Source: Chondrosia reniformis (Eukaryota > Porifera > Demospongiae > Chondrillida > Chondrillidae). From it: a DNA stretch of 64,000 nt. Numbering within the stretch: position 1 is the first letter of the stretch; the number at the start of each line of letters is the position of its first letter. The DNA is taken from positions 2,040,501 to 2,104,500 of the forward strand of contig OX359193.1 in NCBI GenBank assembly GCA_947172415.1, written 5' to 3'. The position numbers and the translations under genes are program-made. The notes beneath the pieces were generated by a model. That model saw nothing but the letters and a program-made list of their open reading frames with translations. It did no database searches and was not told the DNA's origin. Below are positions 12,415-24,100 of the stretch, piece after piece.

Positions 12415-15400
12415 CTAATGTGCCAAAATGCTTACAACAGGGATGCAGGTAAAGCCATAGTAGTCATCAGGCACTTCTTTCATTCTGACCCTATATATAA
12501 AATATACAACATACATACAGGATGTATATATATAGTCAGCACCTTATGTGAATGTGATAAACACTTGGTATGAGGTGTTCAAAGAGTGATACAGCAAATG
12601 ATAGCAATGCTAAATACGCTGGACTATTTGATTATATGCAAAGTAATGAGGTGTTTACAACTGCATATATTGTATTGGTATCAACTCATGCACAATTGCT
12701 TAACACAAACACTCTGCCTTGGGAGGGTATATTGAATACACTCCTACCTGCAGAGTACTTTAGACCAAAAATTAAAGCAGGTTAATTGCAAGAGAAAAAA
12801 TGTGAAAATCAGGGGTTAAAGTGTAAAGTTTAAAGTTTAATAACCATATTAGCAAAATATAACACTACACTTGCTTTCACAGCAGACACAGCAACCATAA
12901 AGCTTACCACTTGCCATCTTGAGACTCCTCAGCTACACAGTAGTAGTGACAATCCCTCTCCTGTGGAACAGAATGAGGTAATACTTATCCATGAGGTCTG
13001 CAGCTGACACAACAAGCGTATACTTAAAACCCTTAATATTAACGTCCATTATATATTTAGAGTTTTACCATATATGACTTATCAGTGTCCATTAAATTTA
13101 GCGTTTTGCTGTAAATACTTGCTCCACAGTACTGCACATGCATAATAATAAACATTTTAGCGATCATAAATGTTAGAGAATGATATAGCATGGCTAATTT
13201 CGCTAACATTAATGGTGTGCTAATATTAATGTACAGTATGCAACAATTATTGCTGGGAAAGTACATCTTCCAATACTTTAGAATTCTTTAGAAACTCTAA
13301 ATTATCAGAAGACGTACCACCCCAAGGGTTTTCTAGGGACACAGTTAGAGGAACCATTTTCACTGTATGGTAGCACTTGTAGCAAATGCTGCATCATGAT
13401 GATTGCTTTAAATGATTTAAAGGTTATTAGCAGGTTGCATACATTTTAATATACAAAAATACAATACAAGATTTGTAACATTAAGGATTGGCTATTTAAG
13501 ATTTCACTGCATCACATGATTAGCACCATCAGAGTCAAAAAATGTTTCACTTTAGACAATGTACTGTGATACTTATTGTGATACTCTGAGGTGAGCAGTC
13601 ACTTGTCTAATTACTAAATAACTTAACATAATATAGTTATATCCTTAGCCCCACCCTGAAAGTGTGCCTTAGTTAGGCTAAATTAGATGTAATATTGCAA
13701 GTTAAGATTTGCAACTGCAATGTGCATGACATATTCACCTTGTCTTCGTCATACGGAGGAACCAAAACATCTAGAATGGCTACTGGTTCACTATAGATAA
13801 AGGGAAATGAAATTTACTAATTTTCTTAATTATGCAAATTAAGTTAATTGTACTTGAGGGCTTTAAGTTCATGAATATTTCCATGGACTGGGGTCAGTAC
13901 ACAAGGGTTATCTTGAGATGACAGTGTGATAACAGGTCCCCTGCAGTGGGTAAAGCCTACAGGCAATGAGAGAAAGGGGTACTGACTGAATACAGTTGAA
14001 AACAACTGCTTAGGAAATGAAAGTTTTCGTTTAATTGCCATACATATATCTATTGTAACATGTACATGCACATGTAACACAATTATTCAGCATTAAATAT
14101 AAGATTCCTGTACAACCCAGTGCTGAGATAAAATACAACTAAAATAGGAAGCATCCAACTTTATTGTTACAAAACATTAAACAATAATCCATTGTGAATA
14201 AGTACTGACTTCAAACATGATCTGGTTAACAGCAAATGAGGTCATAATGGAATTATATGCCACTTTATGTAACACATATACCATGTATAATGAAAGACAC
14301 CATTTCCTACAAGAGTAAATATTACACTACATCTATTCTACCATGTGGAGGTCTATAGGAAACTAAAACTAGTGAGATATGAGGATATAAGAGTCTTTTC
14401 TTTCTTCTCCACTGGGCCACTCAGCTGTTTCTGGGAGTTCCACCTTTCACCAGTGACACCTGGAATCTCTGTCTTCTTGTTGATCTTTTGTGAGTCCATA
14501 ACATTCAGCTAATTACATATTCATTATGAAAACATCATCTGCCAATAATATAGTCTACCGAATGTGCAATTTGCCAAGTGATATGAAGTGTTATGTTACT
14601 CTGTGCATACGTATATCATATGGAAACAACTGCAGTTTATCTAGGCAGTGATTATGACAGGCTTTGTTGTTATCACTTGCTCCATTATCCAAGATGTGAC
14701 TGTACACAGTCATTGCCTCATGACTCCCCAAATTAATCATTTTAAATACCTTGAACTTTAGACTGCCCTTTACTGGCAGGAAAACCAAAGATATGACATC
14801 CTACAAGTGGTCTGATAATTATTAAAAGTCATGCTTTTCAAATTTCAGGAAAATAGTACAAGGTCAAATCATACTTATACTTTACATATATATAATATAA
14901 TACAGTACATAATACAATAAGACCATGAGTAACACGATACAGCATAAAGTACATGCAGTGGTAACTATACCAGGCAATTGTCTTGGAGGGAACAGCTTAT
15001 GGAGGCTTGGTAGGAGTGTACAGGGATACATACATACACATGTGTGAATATTCATATAATAATGTTGTCAGCAAATGAGGATGGAATATCCTTTTAAAGG
15101 TTTGTCTTTCAAACTTTGAAATAATATCTTTTTAAAGGTTAGTCTTGTCTTTCAAACTTTTGAGCGTCTAGAGACACAGTTGGTAATAATAATCTTCCAA
15201 CTGACAGATGTTTCAACCCTGAGGGTCTTCTTCAAAGTTCGAAAGATGAACCTTTCAAAAGATATGTTTGATGCAGTTAGAAGAAATCCTTATTAATTCC
15301 ATTATGAGGATGGAATAATGATTTGCGTGATTACAAAAAAGATTCTATAAGATACATTTGAAGTCATACATTGTAAATACAAAGGATATATTATAATACT

Positions 15401-16257
15401 ACCAATACGTGTTTATGGACTCACCACTTGATGGTATGCAGCCATTTGAAGCAGCCTCTTTATTGTAAGGAGACCTTAAAAATGAGTAGGGTCAAAGGTC
15501 ATTTGCTGTTACCAGCTATTGCATAACATATTAAAGTAACACAAATTTTATTAATCCACTTCAGTGATCAACTATGATAGGCAGTAATATAATATGTCTT
15601 CTTTGCATGTGGTAAGGAATTGGATATGCGTTGTAGAATCTTCTATTCTATTACAACTCACTGATTATAGCCAACAATTTCCAGAGATCCGCATAGCACT
15701 TTCCTATATGCAAAAGAAATAATAAATCCCTTCACTGTAAAACAACTGCTCTTATGCGTGATACTAAATGTCTGAACATGCAGGAATTAGACAATAATCT
15801 TTGTATTGCACTGGTAGGTTAGATCGTTAGCTAGTGAAGCTTGCTTAGCATACTCACAGAAAACCGTGCATGCTTGGATGGTCGTGCAGTGGAATTCTAG
15901 CGCGAGGTCGCAAGAAAAATACGCAAACTACATAATTTGTTTTCTTTTCGACAACTTTACAAGCAACATTGTATCGCTCCCCTCGATACACCCAGTTCTT
16001 CTTCAACACCTTAAACACATCTAGATCGCCAGCTTTAAGCACTTGCAACTACATTCGCAGGAAAAGAACGCATGGGTAACTAACATTTCACGATAAAGCT
16101 GACAGATACAGCCGCAAAGCATTGAATATAATGGTGTTGCGCACAAACTAACTTCTTTTCTTATAGACTCAATGGATTCCTCAGAGATAATCTCAGATCC
16201 TTTCTCGTTCGATGACACTTGAGATATTTTGTCCAAAAGCCTCCTGAGGCTAGCCAT
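12415..16257 (-). CDS. ADO: 2-aminoethanethiol (cysteamine) dioxygenase
   Basis: ADO is an iron-dependent thiol dioxygenase that adds O2 to cysteamine and to N-terminal cysteines of proteins, acting as an oxygen sensor in the Cys/Arg N-degron pathway. Exons on the minus strand are 16257-16153, 16048-15858, 15703-15662, 15457-15425, 13940-13854, 13790-13739, 12960-12908 and 12490-12415. Their phases agree and give about 212 residues, shorter than the roughly 270 of human ADO. The signature RIPLHDHPSMHG carries iron ligands His90 and His92, and GNIHEL carries the third, His147. LKVLCGSL, VAILDVLVPPYDED and RDCHYYCV follow the family order. The small exon at 15425-15457 and the acceptor at 13940 (alternative 13956) are the least certain. 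The gene starts 164 bp from OGFOD2 in divergent orientation. Its introns hold two dispersed repeats. Confidence 0.87.
14297..14505. repeat. Dispersed repeat, family A, copy 1
   Basis: This copy begins near ACACCATTTCCTAC and contains CACTGGGCCACTCAGCTGTT. It matches copies at 23976-24175, 31944-32030 and 61487-61600. It lies in an ADO intron. No coding capacity or clear inverted termini were seen, so the class is unknown. Confidence 0.65.
15090..15290. repeat. Hairpin repeat, family H, copy 1
   Basis: Inverted arms carry CTTTCAAACTTTTGAGCGTC on one side and GTTCGAAAGATGAACC on the other, around a core ACCCTGAGGGTCTTCTTC. The minus strand of the core reads TTGAAGA, a short stem, then GAAAC, which resembles a slightly decayed hammerhead ribozyme core. 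Related copies are at 26085, 28822 and 32208. Confidence 0.6.
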
Positions 16258-16421
16258 TCTCACTTACGTTTGATCATATACACACAAATCCCTTGCACGT
16301 CATTTTATACGGTTTATTTCTTAAAATAGACCAGAACCCCGAAGTCACTAAATATTTATAAAAAATGGCGATCACTTTTAGATGGTACACGTTGTTTTCT
16401 TGAGTTTATCTTCTAGTAACA
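16258..16421. promoter_or_regulatory. Shared promoter of ADO and OGFOD2
   Basis: Only 164 bp separate the two start codons, so both transcripts must start within or near this gap. No TATA box was evident. The inference of a bidirectional promoter rests on geometry alone. Confidence 0.6.
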
Positions 16422-19363
16422 ATGCCAAGTTATTACGTTTGTAAATGCTTCTTCACAAAAAATATCTTCCTGAGGAAATACAAGTTGCATGTATCTTTCG
16501 AATCAGAGAGGAAATTCAGGAAGGAATACAGAGAGGTGAATGTGTGATACAGTATAACAAACAAGCATGCTCACCCATTAATATATTGTGTCATCCATTT
16601 CCCTTGTGATATATATAATGTGACGATGGGCCAGAACCTGGCAGGAGGTGATGAACTCTGTCTTTTTGATTTAAAGTGTTCTTCATTAACAGAACAGTAC
16701 CTACGCGTGTGATATGAATTATCACGTGTTACTGTGCTAGTCTTCAAGGTGTGGGCAATGCCTCGGCACGCTTATTGAATTGCATCAACTTGCATTATCA
16801 TCAATACAGTTGCATTTGCACTGACCATTGAAAATAATTTGATGACAACTGACAGTCTGTCTAGTTTCAGTGTGGAGACAACTAAGGAATTAATATTATG
16901 AGATTTTTGCAGAAGTATACGTCATTTTGGTGACTAAGTCTAAATTTTAGAGAAAGGAAATCGTAATGACTATTACTGTTTGCATGAAAATTGCCTGTTA
17001 TACGTGACTCTATCAATGAATGCCTTTGAATTGTGAGTATAATGTATAATAAGGTGCTATAATAGTTAAGCCGGTAGTTTGTAACATCTTTGATTCCAGT
17101 ATAACGCATTTTGATAATGAATAATTAATAGTTTTGTATTGTTCCCAGTTGTATTATATTAACTGAGGCCCATTGTAATTATTAATCATTTGATGATAGA
17201 TTCTCTATGACAGAGGATGCATATCAGACATTTCATTTCAGGAAGTCCTGTCTGAGGCAAGTTGTCTGCTGCATAGATTGTCTATCAATGCAGTGATTAA
17301 TGTACATGTATACGTATCTACCTGTATGTAGATAGAAAGTGAAATAACTAGAAGAAGAGTTAGTGGAAAACTCTTTATGGAATCTAAAGCACTTACTGAA
17401 GGAAATTATCGGAAGTTGCATCCAGATATATTTATCTTGAAGGTGCATAATTCAATCATATTAAATTTATGTTACTATAGGGGAGCAAGGGCTTCTGTAA
17501 TTGATCAGGTACCCAACAAGCCAGATACGGTCACTGATTTCATTTATTGTACTGTATATACATACCTTGTTGGTTGTTATCTATTTACATAATTTGCTGA
17601 GTTGATTACTCTGAAATGGTAGTGGTGTTAATTATGCATCACTCTTCTTCTTGTTAATTATAGGAGGACTACCTGACTCCTGAATTCCTTCAGATAGTCT
17701 CCCAGTGTAAAAATTCCAAGAATTCGACATATGTTCACCTCCTTAAATCCATCAGGGATCATGGTAATACAGAGGGTATATGTACAAATGTGTTCACTGT
17801 AGTGTGTACATCTAATAGAGCAAGTCTGGTCAACTCTGCTGTACGTATGCGTGCAAATCTGTAATGTAGAGTTTGTGTATTAACCATTTGATGATCATGT
17901 CTAGTACTTTACTAGCTAGAATAGCAGGGAGCAATAATCTTTGATATACAAATAAGCTCCTGTCCAAGATAGATTTATTCAGTATCATAATTGTTGATGA
18001 ATAGTACCTTCAGGTTGAATTGACTAGTCACTGATTCAGTACGTAATGATGAATAAAGATATCTTCAATAATATGAATTTTATGACCATTTCACATTAGC
18101 TCTTGTGCAATGAATAAGCAGTTTTGCATGCATTCTTATCGATCTGATTTTAATGTATTTATGTTTCTATATAGGTGAAAGAATATATTCCTTTTCTGTG
18201 TTCACTTTGGAATTTTGTCAATTGCTTTTGGAAGAGTTGGTTCACTATGAAAAAGCTGACATTCCAAAGCAGAGGCCAAATACTATGAATAGATATGGGG
18301 TGTGTACTACAGTTTTGGGGTGTGTGCTACAGTTTTGGGGTGTGTGCTACGGTTTTGGGGTGTGTGCTACAGTTTTGGGGTGTGTGCTATAGTTTTGGGG
18401 TGTGTACTACAGTTTTGGGGGGTGTGCTACAGTTTGGGGGTGTGCGCTACAGTTTGGGGGTGTGTGCTACAGTTTGGGGGTGTGTGCTACAGTTTTGGGG
18501 TGTGTGCTATAGTTTGGGGGTGTGTGCTACAGTTTTGGGGTGTGTGCTATAGTTTGGGGGTGTGTGCTACAGTTTGGGGATGTGCTACAGATCAGTTTGG
18601 GGGTGTGCGCTACAGTTTGGGGGTGTGTGCTACAGTTTAGGGATGTGCTACAGATCAGTTTGGGGGTGTGTGCTACAGTTTAGGGGTGTGTGCTCTGGTG
18701 TATTATCATATTATAATATATGGTTTCAAAAATTATCATTTTCTCTCAGATCCTTCTGGATGTTTTGGGATTTGACAGTTTTCTGGAAGCTCTGCGGGAA
18801 AGTTACCTCTTGCCATTGTCCAGGTTACTCTATCCTGAATGGGTTGAAGGAGGCTTGGATTCTCACAAGACCTTTACTGTTAAATACAATATGCAGGGTG
18901 ACAGAGAACTGAATTACCATTTTGACAATGCAGAAGTGACACTTAATGTTTGCTTAGGAAGAGAATTTTCTGGTGGTGATTTGAAATTTGGCAAAATGTG
19001 GACGGTAGAGACTGACACATACATACATAGATGCTAAACAAATATAACTGATTACTTATCTCAAGCTTTCATTCATTTGCTGTACAATGACTCATTTAAA
19101 GGGACAGAACTGTACAGTTACATTTACTTGTTGTGTAGATGCCTTGTCCTAAAGAAGAGATGATATGCATAGAGCATAGGGTGGGATGGGGGATACTTCA
19201 TCGAGGACGCCACATGCATTTAGCAGAATCTCTGGAAAATGGAGAAAGAGAAAACATGATTATATGGATGAGATCTTCGACCATTAGAAATGAACAGTGC
19301 CCTCTTTGTCAAGAGAGACCTCATTTAGTACCTTTTGAGGGGTTTGGGGATGGATTCACATGA
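16422..19363 (+). CDS. OGFOD2: 2-oxoglutarate/iron oxygenase domain protein 2
   Basis: Exons are 16422-16535, 17242-17292, 17332-17442, 17664-17763, 18175-18299, 18750-19004 and 19139-19363. All junction phases agree and give about 326 residues, against about 350 in vertebrates. The N-terminus (YYVCKCFFTKNIF) and the block PKQRPNTMNRYG match the OGFOD2 family. The oxygenase core has the iron motif in NYHFDNAE (His224, Asp226), a distal His near residue 279 and the 2-oxoglutarate Arg in GERENMIIW. The C-terminus ends in the family hallmark GFGDGFT. Family members are poorly characterised 2-oxoglutarate oxygenases, so the substrate is unknown. Intron 2 would be only 39 bp, and the exon at 17242-17292 is the least certain. 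Intron 5 is almost entirely a 20-bp minisatellite. Confidence 0.9.
18297..18693 (+). repeat. 20-bp minisatellite filling OGFOD2 intron 5
   Basis: About 19-20 copies of GGGGTGTGTGCTACAGTTTT, with a few variant units that include ATCAG. The array begins exactly at the splice donor (18300), so the first unit supplies the GTGTGT donor. Each unit also contains an acceptor-like CTACAG. Because 20 is not a multiple of 3 and the unit lacks stops, open frames appear in all three phases; these are not genes. GGGG runs recur every 20 bp. Confidence 0.92.
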
Positions 19364-20119
19364 TTAACTCACTGAATTAACACTGCTTAGTTTTAGTGAC
19401 ATATTTTGTACATAATTTCATTATTCACGTACTTTATAAACTGTTTACTTCGGGAATCCTTTGGAGATTATACCTTACACGTATTACTATAAACAAGAAT
19501 GAAGAATTTAGTCTGGGTATCATTCACTGAAACAGAAATCAGGTTAGAAGTACTCAAGTGGTCTAAATGCATTATGTTACCTTTAAACTACATCATGAAG
19601 TAAAATCAATTATTATTTTTCCTCGAGGAAAAGAAGAGAATACACATATGTACACTATATAGCAATGGAACAAGAGGATGGTCTAAGAATGTAGTGTTCT
19701 ATCCAGTTCTATCATTGCTTATCTGCAGCCAAGAGTCAACATAGCATTCTAACATGTATATTGGATGCAATATCTCTCTGGTGTGTCTGATATTCTCCAT
19801 CTTATATATTCTTTAATTTGTTAAAATGATTGATTGATTGATTGATTGCTTAATTCACTAAATGATTATACTGCATGATGTTGCATTGTCCTTATATAAA
19901 CATTCTAGAAAAGAGCAGATCCAGAAGGTTCATGTATATAATATGTTCACCTCAACTTGTGTCCTGCTCTAACAATCGGACTTATTTTTTGACTGGCATA
20001 GATTCAGCTACCGCAAATCCAGTTGGTTAAAATATGTTATTAATTATAACATACTATTATGTATTGATTTTACAGTTAGGCTAATATGTTAAAATAATTA
20101 TATCTTCCTTCTGCTTTAG
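19364..20119. other. Intergenic, no gene seen
   Basis: This is the 3' region of OGFOD2. It holds a short TTGA microsatellite near 19824-19848. No exon was recognised before the GPCR fragment. Confidence 0.45.
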
Positions 20120-20657
20120 GATGCCTGTGGATTTGTGGCCTTTCTGCTTCATTATTTCTTCTTGATGTTGTTCACTTGGTCACTCTGTGAAGGAGTTCTC
20201 ATCTGTAACCTTCTTATTAAAGTGTTCAGAGCTAATGAAAAGAAGTGGATTTACATCTACACTGCACTTGGATGGAGTAATACATTTACTGTATCTCTCA
20301 GTATATAAATATATACATATGTGTGGATGCTTTTTCCAAAGTAAATTTCATACACGTACATACTATGTAGTTTTAAATATCTTTCCTCTACTTATATACA
20401 GGTTTACCATTACCCGTTGTTTTATTAACTATTGCTCCAAGAAGTGAATTTTACCTTAGAAGACAATCACGGGATGCAGATAGCATTCACTATGATGAAG
20501 TTCACGTGTAAGAAGAATATTTTACATCTGTGAATTCACTTTTATGGAATATAATACTCACTGTCAGATAGAGTACTACTTTCTGATACCAACATATATG
20601 CTTACAATATATATCACACTTAGGGTATGGCTTCCATCATTTTCAACATTCAAATAA
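20120..20657 (+). pseudogene. Fragment of an adhesion-type (family B) GPCR
   Basis: Three pieces join in phase: 20120-20276, 20402-20507 and 20624-20657. The first encodes a transmembrane 3 segment with LLHYFFLMLFTWSLCEG, followed by NEKKWIYIYTALGW, which is characteristic of adhesion and secretin-like receptors (TM3, intracellular loop 2, start of TM4). The second continues through TM4 into extracellular loop 2. The third runs VWLPSF and meets a stop, where the family usually has CWL. I found no extracellular domain, TM1-2 upstream or TM5-7 downstream. The piece is therefore most likely a relic of a receptor, although a truncated product cannot be excluded. Confidence 0.7.
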
Positions 20658-21186
20658 AGAGCATCCTGAGTGCAACTGAAAGAATTGCACAAAGTCTTGC
20701 AAATTTTACCAGTGTGAAAGAATGTCGACAATACCCGTAAGCCAAATTGTATTTTAGCAAACTTAAGAATTAAAATAAAATCTTTAATTTTAGGTGAATA
20801 TTTAATATTTATTATGGCATGTGGAAATATTTCATTGTGCAATCATAATACTGTGTGGCAGGTGATAAGAATGTGTAGATAAGGTTTTTAATTTTGGTTG
20901 AATTTAAGTTTAAGGTATAGCTACATTGTACGGTTTAAAAAACGTTAAAGGATACATCTTAGCTAAGACAGCGTTCTTAATTCTTATAGGATGCAGACCC
21001 TTCAGGCTTGATGAATATATTTGAGCTGGAGACAGCATATATATAATTTCCGGCAGGTAGTAGTTTCTAAATTTGGAAGGTGTTATCCAAAGGGGGCTTT
21101 TGGAATACGGAAATGGGCAAGCAAGCACCTCGATCGGTCGCTATAATCTATGATGCAACGGACAGCAAACAGAATCTAATTTCCTA
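20658..21186. other. Intergenic, no gene seen
   Basis: No coding signal was recognised. The stretch presumably includes the promoter of the doublecortin-kinase gene that starts at 21187. Confidence 0.4.
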
Positions 21187-24100
21187 ATGGAAAATCGCAA
21201 TCCTTCGTGTAATAAGCTGCCTCAGCTAAAGGGCGTCAATAAAACAATCAAATCATCCGCCGTAGAGAGGTAACGAGAAATTCGTTATATACCTAATCTC
21301 TGAGTAGATATGACCTATTCTGGTCGTTATATAGAGTGGGTAATACTTGTGAATGTATAATATAGTTTATCCTCCACCTCCAATATCATATAGTGCAAAA
21401 GTTGTCACTTTTTACAAGGATGGAGACTGCAATTTCGGTGGCCTTGAAATGTGTATTTCTAAGAGATACTGGAGCATCGATACTTTGATGAATGATTTGA
21501 ATAAAAAGATAAGTCTACCGAATGGAGTCAGAGCTATCTATACACCGAAAGGAACTCAAAGAGTAGAGAAGCTTAAAGATTTTGTTGATAAGGCTAAGTA
21601 TGTTTGTTCATCCAACTGTAATCGAATCAAGACGATTAGCTACTCTTCTGCGAAAACTCCCTCTTGGGGTCTAGCTAATCGAACTCCAAAGCAAATGAAT
21701 GAGCAATGTTTTAGCAAACATTCTTCCAAAGTAGTTGACAGGTCATCTAGTCATTGCCCTTGCTTCAAACGGAGACTCGACCCCAGGCGTTCCATCTCAG
21801 AATCAGCTCCTGTTTTCACGCTGGTATCTCCTTGGTGCAACCAAGAGCGGAAATTTTTCTACAATTACAGGACTAGAGATCGACATTGGGAAAGTGTAGC
21901 TGAGGATATAAAAAGAAGTGTCAATGTACCATACAATGAGCAAGCCTCCATCATTGCACCAGATGGAGTTGAGGCATGTCTGTATGCATATGTGACGCGT
22001 AATGTTAATTTTTACTTTTAATTTGTGGTGTTACTTTACAGATCCAAAGTCTGTCAGAGTTACACAGGCTGGGAGGTTGTGTCCTACAAGTTCAACCAGA
22101 CATATACAGAGGAAGACACGGAACAAGTTAGTCTGACAATGTGTACTGGATGCATGATTAATATTGATATAGAGATGCATGACTCCTTCAAAACAGGCCT
22201 TTGCTTTATGTAGGAAAAGGTGTTAGAAGCAATGCACATGTGAGTTCCACTTCTCCTGTCATGGAGCAACCACCAGCTCTTCCACGACCTCCTCTCACTG
22301 GAAACAGTTCTCCCGAACATCAGCAAAAAAGTTCACTGCTAAAGGAAAGAAACTCTCTTTCACTTCTTAATCAGGAAAAAGTAGAAGCAGACATACAGGA
22401 TCCCCAAGGTGAAAGGAATTCTCCAACATATCAAAGTGGGGTCAGGGAAGGACATACAGAATTTAGTCTAGAAGGGGATCTAATGAAGAAGACAGAGATG
22501 AGTCCTTCACGTACCATCAACAAACAATACTCTAAAGATGTAGACACCCACTCCTTGCAGCTATCTCTGGACAGTGAGAGTCATGTACCTTGTAATCTAG
22601 ATGTTGAGTCCATTAGAGAAACGAAAGATATGCATTTAACTGAAAGGAGTGAGAATACAGAAAACCAAGAAGTGTTTCAAGAAATGAACACCAATCCACC
22701 TTTAAATCATGACCTTCATAAGTCATCAGAAAGCCTGTTAGCACATTCCACAATGGAATCACCTGACTTGGAAGAAGAAAGAGATCTCTTTAATCCAGAA
22801 AATGATAGCCTTGCTACCTCCCTTAATGACCCAGCTGTTGATGGGATTGGATCATCAGTATCTAGACCAGACTTCTTTTCAAGGCAAAGGACAGACAGTA
22901 TGCTGACGACAGACTCAAGTCTGTCCTATTCCACATTTTTAGCCCTTAGGCCAGGTGAGTGCTATGAATATCATTATTGACCAATGTGGAGGAATGTGTG
23001 TTTATTTACTGAAGTGTTATGGTAATCTAAACAGTACACAAAATTATGTTGTGAGTGCCCTCAGGGATAGTGAGAGCTACAGGAAGTACCCAGCTGTGAA
23101 GTAGCTAGTCTAGACTGTACGTATAGAATATGAAAATGGTGTTCTAGATTGCTCATATCTATACTGTCCATATGGTCTTATTACTGTTTATACTACCCCA
23201 TTGTATACAGTGATTAGAGTTAAAGTGTAGTTAACATTATCTTTATTATGGTGCATACTGTAGTGCTCTGCAGTAAAAATTTATTTCTTGTAATAATCTT
23301 GTTTAGGAGATCTTAATAATAAACTTGGTCATATGGTTCCAAGCACTCCAGTGTCAAGCATTGTATCGATGTCATCTCCTCAGGTTCTTCAAATGATGAT
23401 TAAGAAACCCTGTGGATCAGTAAGTGCTAAAATTCTCTCCTGAGCATTATAGCATTATTTCCCGAGACATATTCTGACAATCCAATCACCTGTCTAATAC
23501 AGCCTGACAATCCAATCACCTGTCTAATACAGCCTGACAATCCAATCACCTGTCTAATACAGCCTGATAATCCAAATTCCTACCACTAAGAGTTAGGGAC
23601 TACACTATAATTGGGGATAAATTTATTGTACTGACACATACTTGTAGTCTCTAATATGGTACATCCACATCCATTTTATAATGTGACCTCTACATGCTTG
23701 GTGAGGATGCCTAGTGAAGAGGTGAGCAGAGAAACAGTGTACGTAGCTTACAGACAACCTTTTGTTAGTCACAATAGTGTGTTCAAAGCCTCAGAATGAT
23801 ATACGTAGTGTTGTTATATATGTACATCTACACTTACTTGTACATGCACTTTTGTTTTATTGTGTTTTTAGGAAGATGATGTGAGTAGTTCTATTAATCC
23901 TAAAGTAGAAACTAGAGAGGTTGGAGCTCAGTGTAATTGTAAGTTGTTTAACCTGCAGGTCATGAATAATCTAATACACCATTTCCCTACATGCTATGCC
24001 TACTCTGTAATAAATTAAAAAGCCTATAGAGAACTAAACCTGGAGAGAACTTTGGATGAAGATACAGGAGTCTTCTCTTTCTTCTTCTGCTTCACTGGGC

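Noticed and set aside
17482-17508. Possible extra 27-bp OGFOD2 exon (GARASVIDQ)
   Set aside because: Its phase does not fit the neighbours and the family alignment is complete without it.
18295-18640. Open frames rich in GVCYSFG and ATVLGCV
   Set aside because: They are translations of the 20-bp intronic minisatellite in OGFOD2.
23473-23580. CRISPR-like array of 30-bp repeats
   Set aside because: Units are contiguous without spacers and lie in a eukaryotic intron.
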